The translations under genes and the position numbers were made by a program. Shown piece by piece: positions 63,024-64,000 of a DNA stretch of 64,000 bases; the stretch's first letter is position 1, and every line of letters starts with the position of its first letter. The DNA is taken from assembly GCF_007991655.1 (NCBI RefSeq), contig NZ_BJYT01000006.1, positions 186,001-250,000 on the forward strand. The letters are read 5' to 3'. The stretch comes from Segetibacter aerophilus. Lineage in GTDB: Bacteria; Bacteroidota; Bacteroidia; Chitinophagales; Chitinophagaceae. The notes below the pieces were generated by a model that was not told where the DNA came from, did not search any database, and saw nothing but the letters and a program-made list of their open reading frames with translations.

Positions 63024-64000
63024 ATGAGAAAAAAAATTATACACTTTAAAGGTTGGAAACTATGCCTGGTGCTAGCCATGATAGTATGTCTTTCAACCAA
63101 CGTAAAAGCTTCCTCACATCGGGAAGCGCCTTTAATTGCGTTTGACCCACTAGTTGACAACACCGATGTTTACGCTTTCCGTAGTCCCGATGATCCAAAC
63201 ACGGTGACTATTATTGCCAACTATATTCCTCTCGAATTACCTGAAGGGGGACCCAACTACTACAACTTTGGACAAAACATTCGCTACGAAATCCACATTA
63301 AGAATAAAGCGACCACAACGACCGATGATATCACCTATCGTTTCACTTTTTCTTTGGTAAACGAAGATCCTACCACATTCTTCAATATTCGTTTGGGTAA
63401 GCAAAATCAGAAAACAACTTATACCTGTGAAAAGAGTGTAAATGGCGGTGCTTTCATAGCCATCGTTACCAACGGGGTAGTACCTCCACCGAACATTGGC
63501 CCTATCTCAATTGAAAATGCCGTTGGACTAGGGCAACCTAGCTATGAGAGTATTATGACTTCTGCTATTGCGACCACTGCAAATAATGAAAAAGTGTTTT
63601 GTGGTCCTGTAGATGATCCCTTTTTTGTTGATTTAGCAGGTGTAATGGATCTTGGAAACTTCAGGCCTGAAGGCAACACGGTAAATCCTCCTAAAGACAA
63701 ACTGGCCCGTTTCAATGTACACAGTATTGCTCTAAAAATACCTATTGCGCTTTTGCAGAAAGATGGTAAGAGCGTTGATATGGCGTCCAACATATTGGAC
63801 CCAGATTTCGTAATTGGTGTGTGGGCAAGTGCAAGCAGGCAACAAGTGAAAACGCTTGCCGCCGATGGAACACTGAGTTACAGCGGCAATTGGGTGCAGG
63901 TATCACGTTTAGGGATGCCATTAACCAATGAGGCAGTTATTCCTTTAGGAATGAAAGATAAATGGAACACTATTCCTTCAAACGCTTCAGGTGAAGGGCA
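63024..64000 (+). CDS. Exported DUF4331 protein (3' end beyond the window)
   Basis: 325 complete codons from the ATG at 63024, open to the window edge. The signal peptide has hydrophobic core LCLVLAMIVCLSTNVKA. The mature start SSHREAPLIAFDPLVDNTDV and YAFRSPDDPNTVTIIANYIP are the hallmark of DUF4331, and a conserved DPFFVDLAGVMDLGNF segment follows. Members are exported proteins of unknown role, frequently beside TPR or cytochrome-type exported proteins; the next gene is outside the window. It follows the kinase island but is separated by a 355-base gap, so membership is doubtful. Confidence 0.88.
   Translation, partial: MRKKIIHFKGWKLCLVLAMIVCLSTNVKASSHREAPLIAFDPLVDNTDVYAFRSPDDPNTVTIIANYIPLELPEGGPNYYNFGQNIRYEIHIKNKATTTTDDITYRFTFSLVNEDPTTFFNIRLGKQNQKTTYTCEKSVNGGAFIAIVTNGVVPPPNIGPISIENAVGLGQPSYESIMTSAIATTANNEKVFCGPVDDPFFVDLAGVMDLGNFRPEGNTVNPPKDKLARFNVHSIALKIPIALLQKDGKSVDMASNILDPDFVIGVWASASRQQVKTLAADGTLSYSGNWVQVSRLGMPLTNEAVIPLGMKDKWNTIPSNASGEG

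Overview
The window looks like chromosomal DNA of a Bacteroidota bacterium, most likely family Chitinophagaceae. Supporting signs are a C-terminal gliding/type IX secretion sorting domain, a single-chain glycyl-tRNA synthetase, a GGGP-synthase family enzyme, a B12-dependent ribonucleotide reductase, promoters of the TAnnTTTG type, almost no Shine-Dalgarno sequences, and an AT-leaning base composition. The family assignment is inference; no rRNA gene is present to fix it. I see no phage, IS element or CRISPR array.

Layout. 1-6.6 kb: a TetR regulator and a TolC-type efflux protein with a candidate autoregulatory operator, a small beta-barrel protein, a DUF4870 protein and mfd. 6.8-17.5 kb: an FAD/NAD oxidoreductase, glyS, a MazG-like protein, the translation quality-control pair dtd/arfB-like, a flippase, ileS, and a DksA-like protein with a histone-H1-like tail. 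17.7-24.4 kb: an MsbA-type ABC exporter, rbfA, a LolC/E-type permease, a WecA-type transferase, frr, scpA. 24.6-35.8 kb: dxs, a LytS/LytR-type two-component pair, an M28 peptidase, a PcrB/GGGPS enzyme, nrdJ, a YcxB-like protein, a GNAT enzyme. 36.2-42.0 kb: a DUF4142 protein split by a long Gly/Ser/Thr repeat, a second ABC exporter, and an exported protein with a caspase-fold-like C-terminus. 42.4-46.1 kb: hpf, four tRNAs, tuf, tRNA-Trp, secE, nusG. This classic block is not followed here by rplK, but by a gliding-type surface protein.

49.5-62.7 kb is the most interesting part: a same-strand island coding for an FhaA-N-like protein, a 33-residue membrane miniprotein, a membrane-anchored PP2C phosphatase, a 1425-residue fusion of a SEDS (FtsW/RodA) polymerase with a penicillin-binding transpeptidase, an FHA protein, and three tandem transmembrane Ser/Thr kinases with different extracytoplasmic ends. 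Its gene content resembles the actinobacterial fhaA-pstP-rodA-pbpA-pknA/B cluster that couples Ser/Thr phosphorylation to cell-wall synthesis, but with the two wall enzymes fused. A DUF4331 protein starts at the right edge and runs off the window.

Across the window, nine copies of a short dispersed element lie between genes. Each has a GCG(A/T)CGC box, and in most copies a GGAAAC-like box follows 33-35 bases later.
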